DNA of 33,106 nucleotides from JBPCPM01 sp050999155 (GTDB lineage: Bacteria; Actinomycetota; Thermoleophilia; Solirubrobacterales; 70-9), in contig JBPCPM010000068.1 in assembly GCA_050999155.1 (NCBI GenBank), forward strand, positions 1-33,106. The letters are read 5' to 3'. Position 1 is the first letter of the stretch. Each line of letters begins with the position of its first letter. Below the pieces are notes generated by a model. It ran no database searches. It had not been told where the DNA came from and saw nothing but the letters and a program-made list of their open reading frames with translations. Below, piece after piece: positions 1-8,236 of the stretch. A program made the position numbers and the translations under genes.

Positions 1-629
1 GCCCGGGCCTGCGCGCTGCTCTTTTCGACGACCGCGGCGAGCTCACCCGCACCACCCACCAAGCGCCGGCCGTGTTCAAGCTCACCGGCTACCCGGTCGG
101 CCAGCCGGCGGGCGGCCTGCTGCTCGGGCCCGAGCGTGCCGCGGAGATCTCCGAGCAGCGACGCCAGCGCGTCGGACGACCCCTCGAGGCGGCGCCGGGC
201 GCGCCGCACGATGGTCGGGGCGCCCGTGTCGGTGAAGTCGGCCGATACGCGCTCGAGGTCGGTGGCGGCCGCCGTGGTGTCCGAGAGGGAGGCAGCGATC
301 GCCGCGAGCATCAGGCTGTCGGGGTCGTCGGCCGTGCGGGCCTCGATCCGGCCGCGCAACTCGCGGACCCGCTCGGCTGCCCGCTGGATATGGATCCCGG
401 CCAATTTGCGCTCGCGTTCGGTCGGTGCGACCGCGAGGCCGGAGACGTCCTCTGCGACCGCGGTGTGGGCGCCCGTGGCCTCCGCAAGCAGGCGCAGCGG
501 TTCGGGAACCGGTTCGGGTGAGGGCGCGGTGCCGCAGCCGGCCACGATCATGGCGGCCAGGCCGAGCAGCATGCCGCGGGTCCATCGCGAACGCCCACCG
601 TTGCCGTCTACCCCCGGAGCCGCACCCAT
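1..629 (-). CDS. Putative lipoprotein of unknown function, 3' end outside window
   Basis: Reading the minus strand from the ATG at 629, the frame stays open to the window edge (209 codons), so the C-terminus is missing. The N-terminus has basic residues, a hydrophobic stretch (MLLGLAAMIVAGC) and a lipobox-like A-G-C about 32 residues in, typical of a signal peptidase II substrate that is lipid-anchored outside the membrane. The rest is charged, Ala/Arg/Glu-rich and probably helical, with no family I recognise. A TACCCT box (641 to 636) lies 6 nt before the ATG, which suggests a leaderless transcript. An internal ATG at about 572 is an alternative start that would still keep the signal sequence. 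It diverges from the pseudokinase operon, which also has a helical extracytoplasmic region, so a shared role is possible but unproven. Confidence 0.7.
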   Translation of the reverse strand, partial: MGAAPGVDGNGGRSRWTRGMLLGLAAMIVAGCGTAPSPEPVPEPLRLLAEATGAHTAVAEDVSGLAVAPTERERKLAGIHIQRAAERVRELRGRIEARTADDPDSLMLAAIAASLSDTTAAATDLERVSADFTDTGAPTIVRRARRRLEGSSDALASLLGDLRGTLGPEQQAARRLADRVAGELEHGRRLVGGAGELAAVVEKSSAQAR

Positions 630-635
630 GCGTCG

Positions 636-641
636 AGGGTA
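636..641 (-). promoter_or_regulatory. Candidate -10 box (TACCCT) of the lipoprotein gene
   Basis: TACCCT on the minus strand fits the actinobacterial TANNNT -10 consensus and sits 6 nt before the ATG at 629. No clear -35 or Shine-Dalgarno is visible, which fits leaderless transcription. Confidence 0.4.
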
Positions 642-694
642 ACCACCCGGCCCGGCCCCGAGGCCATCTGGGCGAGAGCGCCCGCCCCGTGGTC

Positions 695-700
695 TAGGTT
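695..700 (+). promoter_or_regulatory. Candidate -10 box (TAGGTT) of the pseudokinase operon
   Basis: TAGGTT lies 8 nt before the GTG at 709, so transcription would begin at or next to the start codon. No Shine-Dalgarno is seen. Together with the box at 636-641 it makes the 79-nt gap 630-708 a divergent promoter region. Confidence 0.4.
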
Positions 701-708
701 TCGACTAC

Positions 709-915
709 GTGCGCATCGGCTCCCTGCAGGCTCGCGCTGTAACCGCGGCCGTGGCGTTGATCGTCGCGGTGCTTGCCTTCTGGCTGGGCGCGCAGGTGGG
801 CGGTCCCGGCACCGAGCAAGTCCGTCCCCTCGCGGAACCGGGCCCCAGGCCGACCGTGAAGACGCTCGACCGCCTCCCGGCTCCGCCCCCGCTCGACGCC
901 GTCGGCAACCAATGA
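709..915 (+). CDS. Small single-pass membrane protein (68 aa)
   Basis: GTG start. Residues about 9-30 form one hydrophobic segment (AVTAAVALIVAVLAFWLGAQV), followed by a short Pro-rich tail of about 35 residues. The N-terminus is short with two Arg, so the positive-inside rule puts the tail outside the cytoplasm. The stop overlaps the next start (ATGA at 912-915), so it is probably translationally coupled to the pseudokinase gene. I recognise no family. A role as partner or anchor of the pseudokinase is inferred only from the overlap. Its small size leaves some doubt that it is real, but the coupling and the -10-like box before it support it. Confidence 0.6.
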   Translation: MRIGSLQARAVTAAVALIVAVLAFWLGAQVGGPGTEQVRPLAEPGPRPTVKTLDRLPAPPPLDAVGNQ

Positions 916-2654
916 GCGGCGGCGACGGCGGCGCGGGCCGCCACCAGCAGCTCACCGACGGCGATGTCGTAGCGGGCTTCGAGGTTCAGGGACTGCTCGG
1001 CCGTGGGCGCAACTCGACCGTGTACCGGGCGTGCCGCAGGCGGCGATCACCACGCGGGTCGGGGCGCTCGGGCGACACGCCGGTGGCGCTGCGCGTCTTC
1101 GACCCCCAGCTGAGCGGTTCGGCTGCCTTCGCCGAACGGCTGCGTGGCGACAGCGAGCGCCTCGCGCAACCGCCTCATCCGGCGATCCTGCCGATCCTCG
1201 CCGCCGGCCGCCATGCGCCGCACCTGTTCGTGGTGGCGCCGCTGATCGAATCCCGCACCCTGGCCGACCATCTCGACGACCGCATCTGGAACCCGCGGCA
1301 GGTCGACACCTGCCTGCGGTCGGTCGCGGCAGCGCTGGACGCCGCGCACGCCCAGGGACTGGCCCACGGAGGTCTGAGCGCGGCCAACATCCTGGTCGAC
1401 CGCAGTCGCCACGGCCACCTCGCCGACTTCGCCGTGCACGGCGGGCTCACCGGCGTCGCCGTCAGCAGCGACCGACGGGACCTGGCCACGCTGATCCTCG
1501 TGGCCGGAGGGCTCAACGACGCCTTCAGCGACCGGCGGCTCAAGCGCGCCACGGCCACGGGTGCGGTGGCCACCCTCGACGCCGCCCTCGCCCTGCTGCG
1601 CGAGGGACCCACCGATCATCTGGAGGCGATCGAGCACGACGTGGTCGAACCGCCCGCCCCCGGCGGGCTGGCCAGCTCGGAGCCGGCGAGGGACCGTGTC
1701 GCTGCGCTGCGTGACACCGACTTCGTGGACTCTGGGGACGAGCCAACCGAGCCCAGGCCCGGCCCCGCCCTGCTCGCCGCCGCGGTGGTTGGCCTAGCGG
1801 TGGTGGCGTTCTGTGCCGGGTTGCTCAGCAGCGGCGGCGGGGACCGGGCCGTGGCCGGGCCGTTGTCAGTTCTCCCGCCCGACGGATGGTCGGTCAGCCC
1901 ACCGGTCACCCCGATCCCCGGCCTCGACGAGGCAGAGGCGGCCGCGATCACCGAGCCCGGCAACGGCGCGACACGTGTGACCTTCGGACTGACCGACGCC
2001 GAGGGCCCCACCCTGCTGTCGGCCCGGCTCCGGCGCGCGGTCCGGGGCGGTGTGGGAGAGCCCGAACGGGTGCTGCTCGGCGACCTGCAGGCGCTGCGGT
2101 ACGACAGCCTCAACCTCGCCGGCCGCCGGCGGGACTTCCAGCTGTACGTCGTGCCGACGCTCGAGGGGGTCGCCACGATCTCCTGCGGCACCCTGCGCAC
2201 CGACACCGAGATCGTCACCTGCGAAACCGTGGCGGCGAGCCTGCTCTTGGACGGGCCTCGAGCGCTGGAGGTGGGCGCGCGCCCCGCCTATGCGGCCGAC
2301 CTGTCCGAGGTGATCGCGGCCCTCGACGCCCGCCGTCGCTCGCGGCTGGAGCGTCTGCGCGACGCCGAGGACCGCGCGCAACGCGCCTCCTCGGCCCAGC
2401 AGCTCGGGGGCGCCTACGGCGCCGCAGCCAACGCCATGGGACGGATTGCCGTCGGACCGGCCGAGATGCCCACCCACCGAGCCATCACGCGAGCGTTCAC
2501 CGACGGAGCGGCCAGCTGGGCGGCGGTCGCACGGGTGGCCGAGCGCGACGACGCCGACGCCGACCGGCGCGCGCGCACCCGCGTGAGCGACGCACAAACG
2601 GACCTCTCGTCCGCGCTGCGCCGGCTGCGCGCGCTCGGCTACTCGGTGTCATGA
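912..2654 (+). CDS. Transmembrane pseudokinase (PknB-like kinase fold with lost catalytic residues)
   Basis: The 580-residue protein has an N-terminal Ser/Thr kinase-like domain (about 20-240), one membrane segment (about 285-305) and an extracytoplasmic part (about 306-580) ending in a helical region. The glycine-rich loop remains (GLLGRGRNSTV, 27-37). The ATP-anchoring Lys of the VAIK motif is Arg61 (VALRV), the HRD catalytic motif reads HGG (152-154) while the Asn remains (N159), and DFG reads DFA (172-174). By family knowledge such a protein should not phosphorylate normally and may act as a binding or scaffolding module, as the MviN pseudokinase domain does in mycobacteria. It overlaps the genes on both sides by 4 nt, which ties it to the DUF2254 protein downstream. 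The ligand of the outer domain is unknown. The architecture is clear; the function is not. Confidence 0.8.
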   Translation: MSGGDGGAGRHQQLTDGDVVAGFEVQGLLGRGRNSTVYRACRRRRSPRGSGRSGDTPVALRVFDPQLSGSAAFAERLRGDSERLAQPPHPAILPILAAGRHAPHLFVVAPLIESRTLADHLDDRIWNPRQVDTCLRSVAAALDAAHAQGLAHGGLSAANILVDRSRHGHLADFAVHGGLTGVAVSSDRRDLATLILVAGGLNDAFSDRRLKRATATGAVATLDAALALLREGPTDHLEAIEHDVVEPPAPGGLASSEPARDRVAALRDTDFVDSGDEPTEPRPGPALLAAAVVGLAVVAFCAGLLSSGGGDRAVAGPLSVLPPDGWSVSPPVTPIPGLDEAEAAAITEPGNGATRVTFGLTDAEGPTLLSARLRRAVRGGVGEPERVLLGDLQALRYDSLNLAGRRRDFQLYVVPTLEGVATISCGTLRTDTEIVTCETVAASLLLDGPRALEVGARPAYAADLSEVIAALDARRRSRLERLRDAEDRAQRASSAQQLGGAYGAAANAMGRIAVGPAEMPTHRAITRAFTDGAASWAAVARVAERDDADADRRARTRVSDAQTDLSSALRRLRALGYSVS

Positions 2655-4009
2655 CAGGCCGCGCCGTCACCAAGAACAACCCCGGCCGGGCGCGGTTTAT
2701 GCGCTCCATCCAGCTGACACGCTTCCGGGAGTGGCTCTCCTCGAGCCTGGCCGTCATCCCCGTCGTCTTCACCTTGCTGGCAGTGGGTCTGGCCGCGGTC
2801 ACGCTGATCATCGACCGGGCGGCTGACCTGGCCTTCCTGTTCAGCGGCGGTGAGGACGCGGCGCGCTCGGTGCTGTCCACCGTGGCCGCCTCGATGATCA
2901 CCTTCACGGGCCTCGTCTTCTCCATCACGATCGTGGCCCTGCAGCTGGCCTCCAGCCAGTTCTCCCCCCGCGTGCTGAGCTCGTTCCTGCGCGACCGGCT
3001 GACCAAGCTCGCGCTCGGGACGTTCGTCGCCACGTTCACCTACGCGTTCGCCGTCCTGCGGTCGGTGCGCGGCACGTTCGTCCCGGAGCTGTCCGTCACG
3101 GTGGCGATCGCGCTGGTCGCGATCAGCTTGATCATGTTCGTCCAGTACATCAACCACATCGCCCAGCAGATCCGCGTCTCGTCGATCGTGCGCGACGTGG
3201 CGCTGGAGACGCGGGAGATCATCGCCACCTTCCTGCCCGATGAGCGAGGCAGCCGCGAAGGGCCGCGTAGCTCGCCACGACCCCAGGGCGACCTGATCCA
3301 GGAGATCGCCTCGCCGGTCTCGGGCTCCGTGTACGCGCTCGACAAGGACGCCTTGGTGCGCACCGCGACCCAGGCGGGCGTGACGCTGGTCCTGCTCCCC
3401 TCGATGGGCGACTTCGTTCCCCGTGGGGGAGTCGTGGCCCGGGTGTACAGCGGCGGCGATGACGAGATCGACGACGCCCGGGTCCTGGGCGCCCTGGCGC
3501 TCGGAGCGGAGCGAACGCTGGGGGAGGATCCGGCGTTCGGGCTCCGGCAGCTGGTCGACATCGCCGCCCGTGCATTGTCGCCCGGAATCAACGACCCGAC
3601 GACCGCCGTCCAGGCCATCGACCACATCCACGATCTGCTGCGCGACATCGGCGGGCGCGAGTTGCCCGACGGGGTCCACCGCGACGAGGACGGATCGGTG
3701 CGGCTGATCGCCCAGCCGGTGTTCTGGACGGACTACCTCGACCTCGGGGTCGACGAGATCCGCCTCTACGGCGAAGGGTCGGTGCAGGTGGCGCGGCGGC
3801 TGCGCGCGATGCTCGAGGACCTCGAGCGGGCCACCGACGGGAGTCGGTCCGACGCCGTGCGGGCCAAGCTGTCGTTGCTGGCGTCCTCGGTCGTGCGGGG
3901 CCTCGACGAGCCCGAGGACCGGGCCAGCGCCTCGGCCGTGCGGGGCCTCGACGAGCCCGAGGACCGGGCCAGCGCCTCGGCCGGCGACGAACAGGGCCTG
4001 GGAAGCTAG
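2651..4009 (+). CDS. DUF2254 family membrane protein
   Basis: About 452 residues from the ATG that overlaps the pseudokinase stop (ATGA). An alternative start is the ATG at 2699. Hydrophobic segments lie at roughly residues 30-55, 75-100, 120-140 and 147-170. The text around the second (SMITFTGLVFSITIVALQLA, then SSQFSPRVLSSFLRDR) and the later ALSPGINDPTTAVQAIDHI are hallmarks of DUF2254, a widespread bacterial membrane family without an established function. The soluble C-terminal half is probably cytoplasmic. The extreme C-terminus carries a perfect 45-bp tandem duplication that encodes a 15-residue acidic repeat. Position between a membrane pseudokinase and MscS channels suggests an envelope or ion-related role, by inference only. 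Confidence 0.88.
   Translation: MTGRAVTKNNPGRARFMRSIQLTRFREWLSSSLAVIPVVFTLLAVGLAAVTLIIDRAADLAFLFSGGEDAARSVLSTVAASMITFTGLVFSITIVALQLASSQFSPRVLSSFLRDRLTKLALGTFVATFTYAFAVLRSVRGTFVPELSVTVAIALVAISLIMFVQYINHIAQQIRVSSIVRDVALETREIIATFLPDERGSREGPRSSPRPQGDLIQEIASPVSGSVYALDKDALVRTATQAGVTLVLLPSMGDFVPRGGVVARVYSGGDDEIDDARVLGALALGAERTLGEDPAFGLRQLVDIAARALSPGINDPTTAVQAIDHIHDLLRDIGGRELPDGVHRDEDGSVRLIAQPVFWTDYLDLGVDEIRLYGEGSVQVARRLRAMLEDLERATDGSRSDAVRAKLSLLASSVVRGLDEPEDRASASAVRGLDEPEDRASASAGDEQGLGS
3892..3981 (+). repeat. Perfect 45-bp tandem duplication in the DUF2254 gene
   Basis: The 45 bases at 3892-3936 are repeated exactly at 3937-3981. The unit is a multiple of three and encodes a repeated stretch containing VRGLDEPEDRASASA just before the stop. 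Lack of any mismatch suggests a recent duplication or ongoing slippage. Confidence 0.95.
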
Positions 4010-4012
4010 GGT
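4007..4012 (+). promoter_or_regulatory. Candidate -10 box (TAGGGT) before the first MscS gene
   Basis: TAGGGT, which includes the TAG stop of the DUF2254 gene, is 7 nt before the ATG at 4020. It could give the channel genes their own leaderless transcript in addition to read-through from the operon. Confidence 0.35.
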
Positions 4013-4019
4013 TGCGGCC

Positions 4020-4928
4020 ATGAACCTGGCTGTCCCACACGTGCTCGCCATCGAGTTCCTCAAGGGGATTTCGACCGGGGACCTGATCCGCGCCGCGGCC
4101 GTCCTCGTCGGCGGCATGCTGCTGGCCGGCGTTGCCCGTGGCGCGATCCTCAAGGGGTCGGAAAGGGCCGGGGCTCCCACCACCCTGGCCCGCCTGTTCT
4201 CGCGAACCGGCGCCTACCTCATCGCTGCGCTGGCGCTGTTCTACGCCTTGTCGGCGCTCGGCATCAAGGTCGGCCCCTTGATCGGTGCCCTGGGCGTGGG
4301 CGGCATCGCGATCGCCTTTGCCATACAGGAGATCCTCTCCAACTTCGTTGCGGGCATCCTGCTCCAGCTCCGGCGGCCGATCAAGATCGGCGACCAGATC
4401 GTCAGCAACGAGCACCAGGGCACCGTCACCGAGGTGAACCTGCGCGTCGTCGAGATCAAGACCTTCGACGGCGAGGCCGTCTTCATTCCCAACTCGATGG
4501 TCCTGCAGAACCCGATCACCAACTGGACCAGGACGCCGACCCGCCGTACCACGCTCGCTGTCGGCATCGCCTACGACGACGATGTCAGGGAGGCGCGGCA
4601 GGCGATCGCAGACGCGCTGGCCACGGTCGACGAGATCGAGACGAATCCCGAACCCCAGGCGTTTCTCGAGGAGTTCGGCGACAACAGCGTGAACTTCGCG
4701 GTGCGCTTCTGGCACAAGGCCGAGATCGCCGACATGTGGAAGGCCCGCGACGCCGCGGCCGAGGCGATCAAGTACGCGTTCGACGGGAAGGGCATCTCCT
4801 TCCCCTTCCCGCAGCGCACGCTGTGGTTCGGGCCGGGCAACACCGAGCTGTCGCTCGTCGAGCGCGAACGGTCGGGGCAGGAAACCGCGGGCTCGCGCAG
4901 CGCCGGGGACGCCCCGGGTTCTGCCTGA
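4020..4928 (+). CDS. MscS-family mechanosensitive channel, paralog 1
   Basis: 302 residues with three predicted membrane helices (about 22-40, 64-82 and 85-116). The third is the Gly/Ala-rich pore helix (GPLIGALGVGGIAIAFA) and runs into the conserved QEILSNFVAGILL segment. The beta domain follows (RPIKIGDQI, 119-127; FIPNSMVLQNPITNW, about 155-169), then an alpha/beta C-terminal domain. Length and order match small MscS proteins, which open under membrane tension to release solutes during hypo-osmotic shock. It starts 10 nt after the DUF2254 stop and is followed 9 nt later by a close paralog. No residue expected for the fold is missing. The ion preference cannot be read from the sequence. Confidence 0.92.
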   Translation: MNLAVPHVLAIEFLKGISTGDLIRAAAVLVGGMLLAGVARGAILKGSERAGAPTTLARLFSRTGAYLIAALALFYALSALGIKVGPLIGALGVGGIAIAFAIQEILSNFVAGILLQLRRPIKIGDQIVSNEHQGTVTEVNLRVVEIKTFDGEAVFIPNSMVLQNPITNWTRTPTRRTTLAVGIAYDDDVREARQAIADALATVDEIETNPEPQAFLEEFGDNSVNFAVRFWHKAEIADMWKARDAAAEAIKYAFDGKGISFPFPQRTLWFGPGNTELSLVERERSGQETAGSRSAGDAPGSA

Positions 4929-4937
4929 TCGGCTGCA

Positions 4938-5834
4938 GTGCTCTTCGGCCAAGGCAACCTGCCCGACCCCAGCGGGGCCGACACCGGGAAGGTCGAACAG
5001 GTCGTTTCCAATGGCATCAACGCGGCCGACGGGATCCGGTCGGCGGCCACCTTCGCTGCGGCCGTGGTCGCCTCGATCCTGTTGCGCCGGCTGGTGCGCC
5101 GCATCGCCGAGCGGTCCGGCGCCACCGGCACGCTGGCCCGGCTGTTCGGCCGTCTGGCGGCCTATCTCATCGTGGTCGTCGGCCTGGTCTACGCCCTGGC
5201 GACGCTCGGAGTTCGCGTCGGGCCACTGCTGGGCGCCCTGGGCATCGGCGGGATCGCCCTGGCCTTCGCCCTCCAGGAGATCCTCAGCAACCTGATCGCC
5301 GGGATCCTGCTGCAGCTGCGGCGGCCGTTTCGCCGGGGCGACCAGATCGTCACCAACGAGTTCGAGGGCACCGTCCAGGACATCAACCTCCGGGTCACGA
5401 CGCTGCGCAACTTCGACGGGGAGACCGTTCTGATCCCCAACTCGAAGGTGCTGCAGTGCCCGATCATCAACTGGACCGAGACGCCGACCCGGCGCACGAC
5501 GCTGACGGTGGGCGTCGCCTACGACACCGACCTCGACCGGGCTCAGCAGGTGTTGCAGGATGCGTTGAAGGACGTGGAGTCGGTCGCAGACGCGCCGCTG
5601 CCCGAAGCGTTCGTCGTCGAGTTCGGGGATTCGAGCATCAACTTCGCCGTGCGGTTCTGGCACCGCTCGGAGATCGCGTTCATGTGGCGCGCCCGCGACG
5701 AGGCGGCACGGGCGCTCAAGCGCGCGCTCGACGAGCAGGGCATCGCCATCCCGTTTCCCCAGCGCACGCTGTGGTTCGGGCCGGGCAACGAGTCGTTGCG
5801 GCTGGACTCCGACCCGGGCAAGCCGGCCGGGTGA
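4938..5834 (+). CDS. MscS-family mechanosensitive channel, paralog 2
   Basis: 298 residues from a GTG start 9 nt after paralog 1. It shares the full layout of paralog 1: helices at about 37-52, 74-92 and 95-126, pore helix GPLLGALGIGGIALAFALQE, beta domain RPFRRGDQIVTNEFEG and LIPNSKVLQCPIINW, and a matching C-terminal domain. Strong similarity along the whole length and adjacent position point to tandem gene duplication. The N-terminus is about 10 residues longer than in paralog 1, with a short soluble lead. Two channels from one transcript could form separate or mixed heptamers; mixing is a guess. It converges with the transporter gene whose stop is at 5887. Confidence 0.92.
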   Translation: MLFGQGNLPDPSGADTGKVEQVVSNGINAADGIRSAATFAAAVVASILLRRLVRRIAERSGATGTLARLFGRLAAYLIVVVGLVYALATLGVRVGPLLGALGIGGIALAFALQEILSNLIAGILLQLRRPFRRGDQIVTNEFEGTVQDINLRVTTLRNFDGETVLIPNSKVLQCPIINWTETPTRRTTLTVGVAYDTDLDRAQQVLQDALKDVESVADAPLPEAFVVEFGDSSINFAVRFWHRSEIAFMWRARDEAARALKRALDEQGIAIPFPQRTLWFGPGNESLRLDSDPGKPAG

Positions 5835-5886
5835 GCACGCCCGAGCGCTCCGGCCGAGTTCCCGGCGCAGCGCCGACGGCGCAACC

Positions 5887-8109
5887 TCAGGCGAGCGCGT
5901 TCTCGTTGCCGGAGTCCAGCGCGAACAGGCACGACGCGCCGCTGAGGCGCACGATCTCGCGGGCGAGTTCGAGATCGGGATCGCGATCGAGCGCCAGCAC
6001 GTTGAGATCCGCCGTGGGAAACCGCGAAGCCGCCTGGGCAAGCGTGCCTTCGGCCACCACGACCCGGCTCTGGGCCGGCAGGCGGGCGAGCCCCACCACG
6101 CGCTCGAGGTAGTCGCGGGCGGCCTCGGCCTGCTCGGAGTCGGCGACGACGCTGAGCAGGGTGAGATCGGCGTCCCAGTTGCGAACGAGCTTGAAGCCGA
6201 CCAGGACGGCGAGGTCGTGGTCGCCCAGGTCGCGACCGATGCCCCACCCCGGGCTGCGGTCGTCCATGACCACGTTGATGCGCTGGCGACGGCCCAGCCC
6301 CGCCTTGGGGTGCAGCCCGTAAAGCAGCAGGCCGAGCCGGCTGCCGCACGCCCGGTCGGCGATGCGCGCGACGGTGGCGTCGGTGTCCGGGTCGTCGGGC
6401 AGGCGCAGGAAGGCGATGTTCGGCTCGAACGAGCCGCCGCGCAGCGCCTGCATGCTGGCCACCACCCCGTCCTCGAGCCCGGAAGCTTCCAGCACCGACC
6501 ACGACGCGAAAACCCCCTCCTCGCGGAAGTCGAGCGCGAGGTCGCTGAGCTGGGTTTCGAACTCCTGATCCGGACTCTCGCTCAGCCCGATGGCGCGAAC
6601 CGTTCCGTGCGGGGCCGCGATCGCGTGCATGAAGCGAAACACGCCGCGCAGCTCATCGGCGTCGCGCGCGGGGGCCAGCAGGTTCGGCTTCCAGGCCCGC
6701 TCCTCCGTGCCGCTCATGGCCTGCACCCGGTTGGCCGCCCATTCCGAGAGCGCGACGAAAAGGCCGCTGCGCACATCACCGAAGGGCGCTTCGAGGCGCC
6801 GACGCACCAGGTAGCCGTAGAAGGCCAGGACAGCCATCACCGCCAGCAGCCCGAGGACGGCGTTGACCACGAACATGGCCAGCAGGCACCCGCCGGCCCC
6901 GATGGCCGGCACCCAGCCCGGCACCCGGAACAGCGGGCGGAAGCTCACGAGCCCCAGGCGCTGCTCGATCAGCACGACGACGTTGATCATCAGGTAGGTG
7001 ATGAGAAAGAACATCGTGATCAGCGGCGCAATCGCGTTGAGGTCGCGCAGCATCAGCGCCGCCAGCACGATCACGCCGGCGAGGTAGGTCGCGTTGCGGG
7101 GCTCACCGGAGCCCGAGAGCCGCGAGAGCACGCCGCTGCGCGGCACCACCCGGTCGACCGCGAGTGCCTGCAGGATGCGCGGCGCGCCCACGAGCGACGC
7201 GAGGCCCGATGAGAACGTGGCGCCCAGCAGGCCGGCGAGCACCGCCGGTCCCCACGCCGCCTTGTCGACCAGGATGGTGTAGTTGGAGGTCAGCTCCTCA
7301 GGCGTCGCCGAGCGCGCCAGCCAGTAGGCGAGCAGGATGTAGATCCCCAGGCTGAGTCCGATGGCCCCGAGCGTGCCGACGGGGATGGACCGGCGCGGGT
7401 CGCGCAGCTCGCCGGAGATGTTCGCGCCGGCCAGGATCCCGGTCGCGGCGGGAAAGAAGACGGCGAACACGAACCAGAAGTTGGTCCCGTCGAAGCTCGG
7501 GGGCTCGCCGCGGTAGTCACCGAAGAGCGTCACCGACTCGGTCATCGACCCCTGCGCGGCGGCCACCGCCACCGAGACCAGCGACGCGACGATCACCCCC
7601 AGGATCACGTACTGGACCCGGAACGCAAGCCCGGCGCTGATCAGCGAGATGACGAGGATCGCCGCGAAGATGACGAGGTCGACGACGACCGCGGGATGAT
7701 CGGGGAAGATCGTGAGCCACCCCGCGCGGAAGCCGAAGACGTACAGGGCGACCGCGAGCGTCTGGGCCAGGAACAGGGGGATCCCGATCGCGCCTCCCAC
7801 CTCTAGGCCCAGGGACTTCGAGATCACCGAGTAGGCGCCGCCCGCCCCGATGCGGATGTTCGTCACGATCGACGACAACGCCAGACCGGTGGCGCCCGTG
7901 ATCGCGAAAGCCAGGACGATCACGAACAGGCCTCCGGCCAGGCCCGCGTTGCCGATCACCCACCCCGCCCGCAGGTACATGATCACGCCCAGGATGGTCA
8001 GCAGCGTCGGCACGAAGACGCCCTCGAAGGTCCCGTAGCCTTCTGGGCGGACCAACCGCTGGGTCTCGACGATGTCGCTGCTCTCGCTGCCGGCCGGGCC
8101 GTGCTCCAT
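5887..8109 (-). CDS. SLC12-like cation-chloride cotransporter (APC superfamily)
   Basis: About 740 residues from the ATG at 8109. A longer frame starts at 8148, but a TACAGT box 7 nt before 8109 favours the shorter form. The N-terminal two thirds hold about 12 membrane helices. Marks of the SLC12 group are GTFEGVFVPTLLTILGVIMY near the N-terminus, GAGGAYSVISKSLGLEVGGA in the third-helix region, and FPAATGILAGANISGELRDP followed by RRSIPVGT. The last about 270 residues are soluble and contain Rossmann-like segments, as in the C-terminal domain of this family. Eukaryotic relatives move Na/K with Cl; the bacterial substrates are less certain, and amino acid transport cannot be excluded. Facing three MscS-like genes, it may take up or release ions in volume control. 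Confidence 0.85.
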   Translation of the reverse strand: MEHGPAGSESSDIVETQRLVRPEGYGTFEGVFVPTLLTILGVIMYLRAGWVIGNAGLAGGLFVIVLAFAITGATGLALSSIVTNIRIGAGGAYSVISKSLGLEVGGAIGIPLFLAQTLAVALYVFGFRAGWLTIFPDHPAVVVDLVIFAAILVISLISAGLAFRVQYVILGVIVASLVSVAVAAAQGSMTESVTLFGDYRGEPPSFDGTNFWFVFAVFFPAATGILAGANISGELRDPRRSIPVGTLGAIGLSLGIYILLAYWLARSATPEELTSNYTILVDKAAWGPAVLAGLLGATFSSGLASLVGAPRILQALAVDRVVPRSGVLSRLSGSGEPRNATYLAGVIVLAALMLRDLNAIAPLITMFFLITYLMINVVVLIEQRLGLVSFRPLFRVPGWVPAIGAGGCLLAMFVVNAVLGLLAVMAVLAFYGYLVRRRLEAPFGDVRSGLFVALSEWAANRVQAMSGTEERAWKPNLLAPARDADELRGVFRFMHAIAAPHGTVRAIGLSESPDQEFETQLSDLALDFREEGVFASWSVLEASGLEDGVVASMQALRGGSFEPNIAFLRLPDDPDTDATVARIADRACGSRLGLLLYGLHPKAGLGRRQRINVVMDDRSPGWGIGRDLGDHDLAVLVGFKLVRNWDADLTLLSVVADSEQAEAARDYLERVVGLARLPAQSRVVVAEGTLAQAASRFPTADLNVLALDRDPDLELAREIVRLSGASCLFALDSGNENALA

Positions 8110-8116
8110 CGGGCGC

Positions 8117-8122
8117 ACTGTA
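8117..8122 (-). promoter_or_regulatory. Candidate -10 box (TACAGT) of the cotransporter gene
   Basis: TACAGT on the minus strand is 7 nt before the ATG at 8109, the spacing expected of a leaderless mRNA, and it decides the choice of start over the ATG at 8148. Confidence 0.4.
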
Positions 8123-8221
8123 CGCCGCGTGGTCCCGCGGGGCGTCACTGCTCGGCGTGAGCGACCAGCCGACGGCTTGCAGCCGCCTGAGCAGGGCCGA
8201 AATTGCGGACGGGTCCACTAG

Positions 8222-8227
8222 TAGCCT
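8222..8227 (+). promoter_or_regulatory. Candidate -10 box (TAGCCT) of the mscS-ku pair
   Basis: TAGCCT is 9 nt before the ATG at 8237. With the box at 8117-8122 it marks the divergent intergenic region 8110-8236. Confidence 0.35.
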
Positions 8228-8236
8228 TCAGCGCCG

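Noticed and set aside
136..642. Plus-strand frames in 72-697 as genes
   Set aside because: The minus strand here encodes a protein with a lipobox and a promoter-like box; the plus-strand translations are Arg/Ala-rich shadows.
5835..5886. GC-rich hairpin between the convergent mscS and cotransporter genes as a terminator
   Set aside because: A short palindrome (CGGCG/CGCCG) is present but no T-run follows on either strand, so the evidence is too weak.
2639..6041. Long minus-strand frames (2639-4183 and 3588-6041) opposite DUF2254 and the MscS genes
   Set aside because: They mirror clear coding frames on the plus strand, and their translations are low-complexity Arg/Asp/Gly/His-rich without domains.
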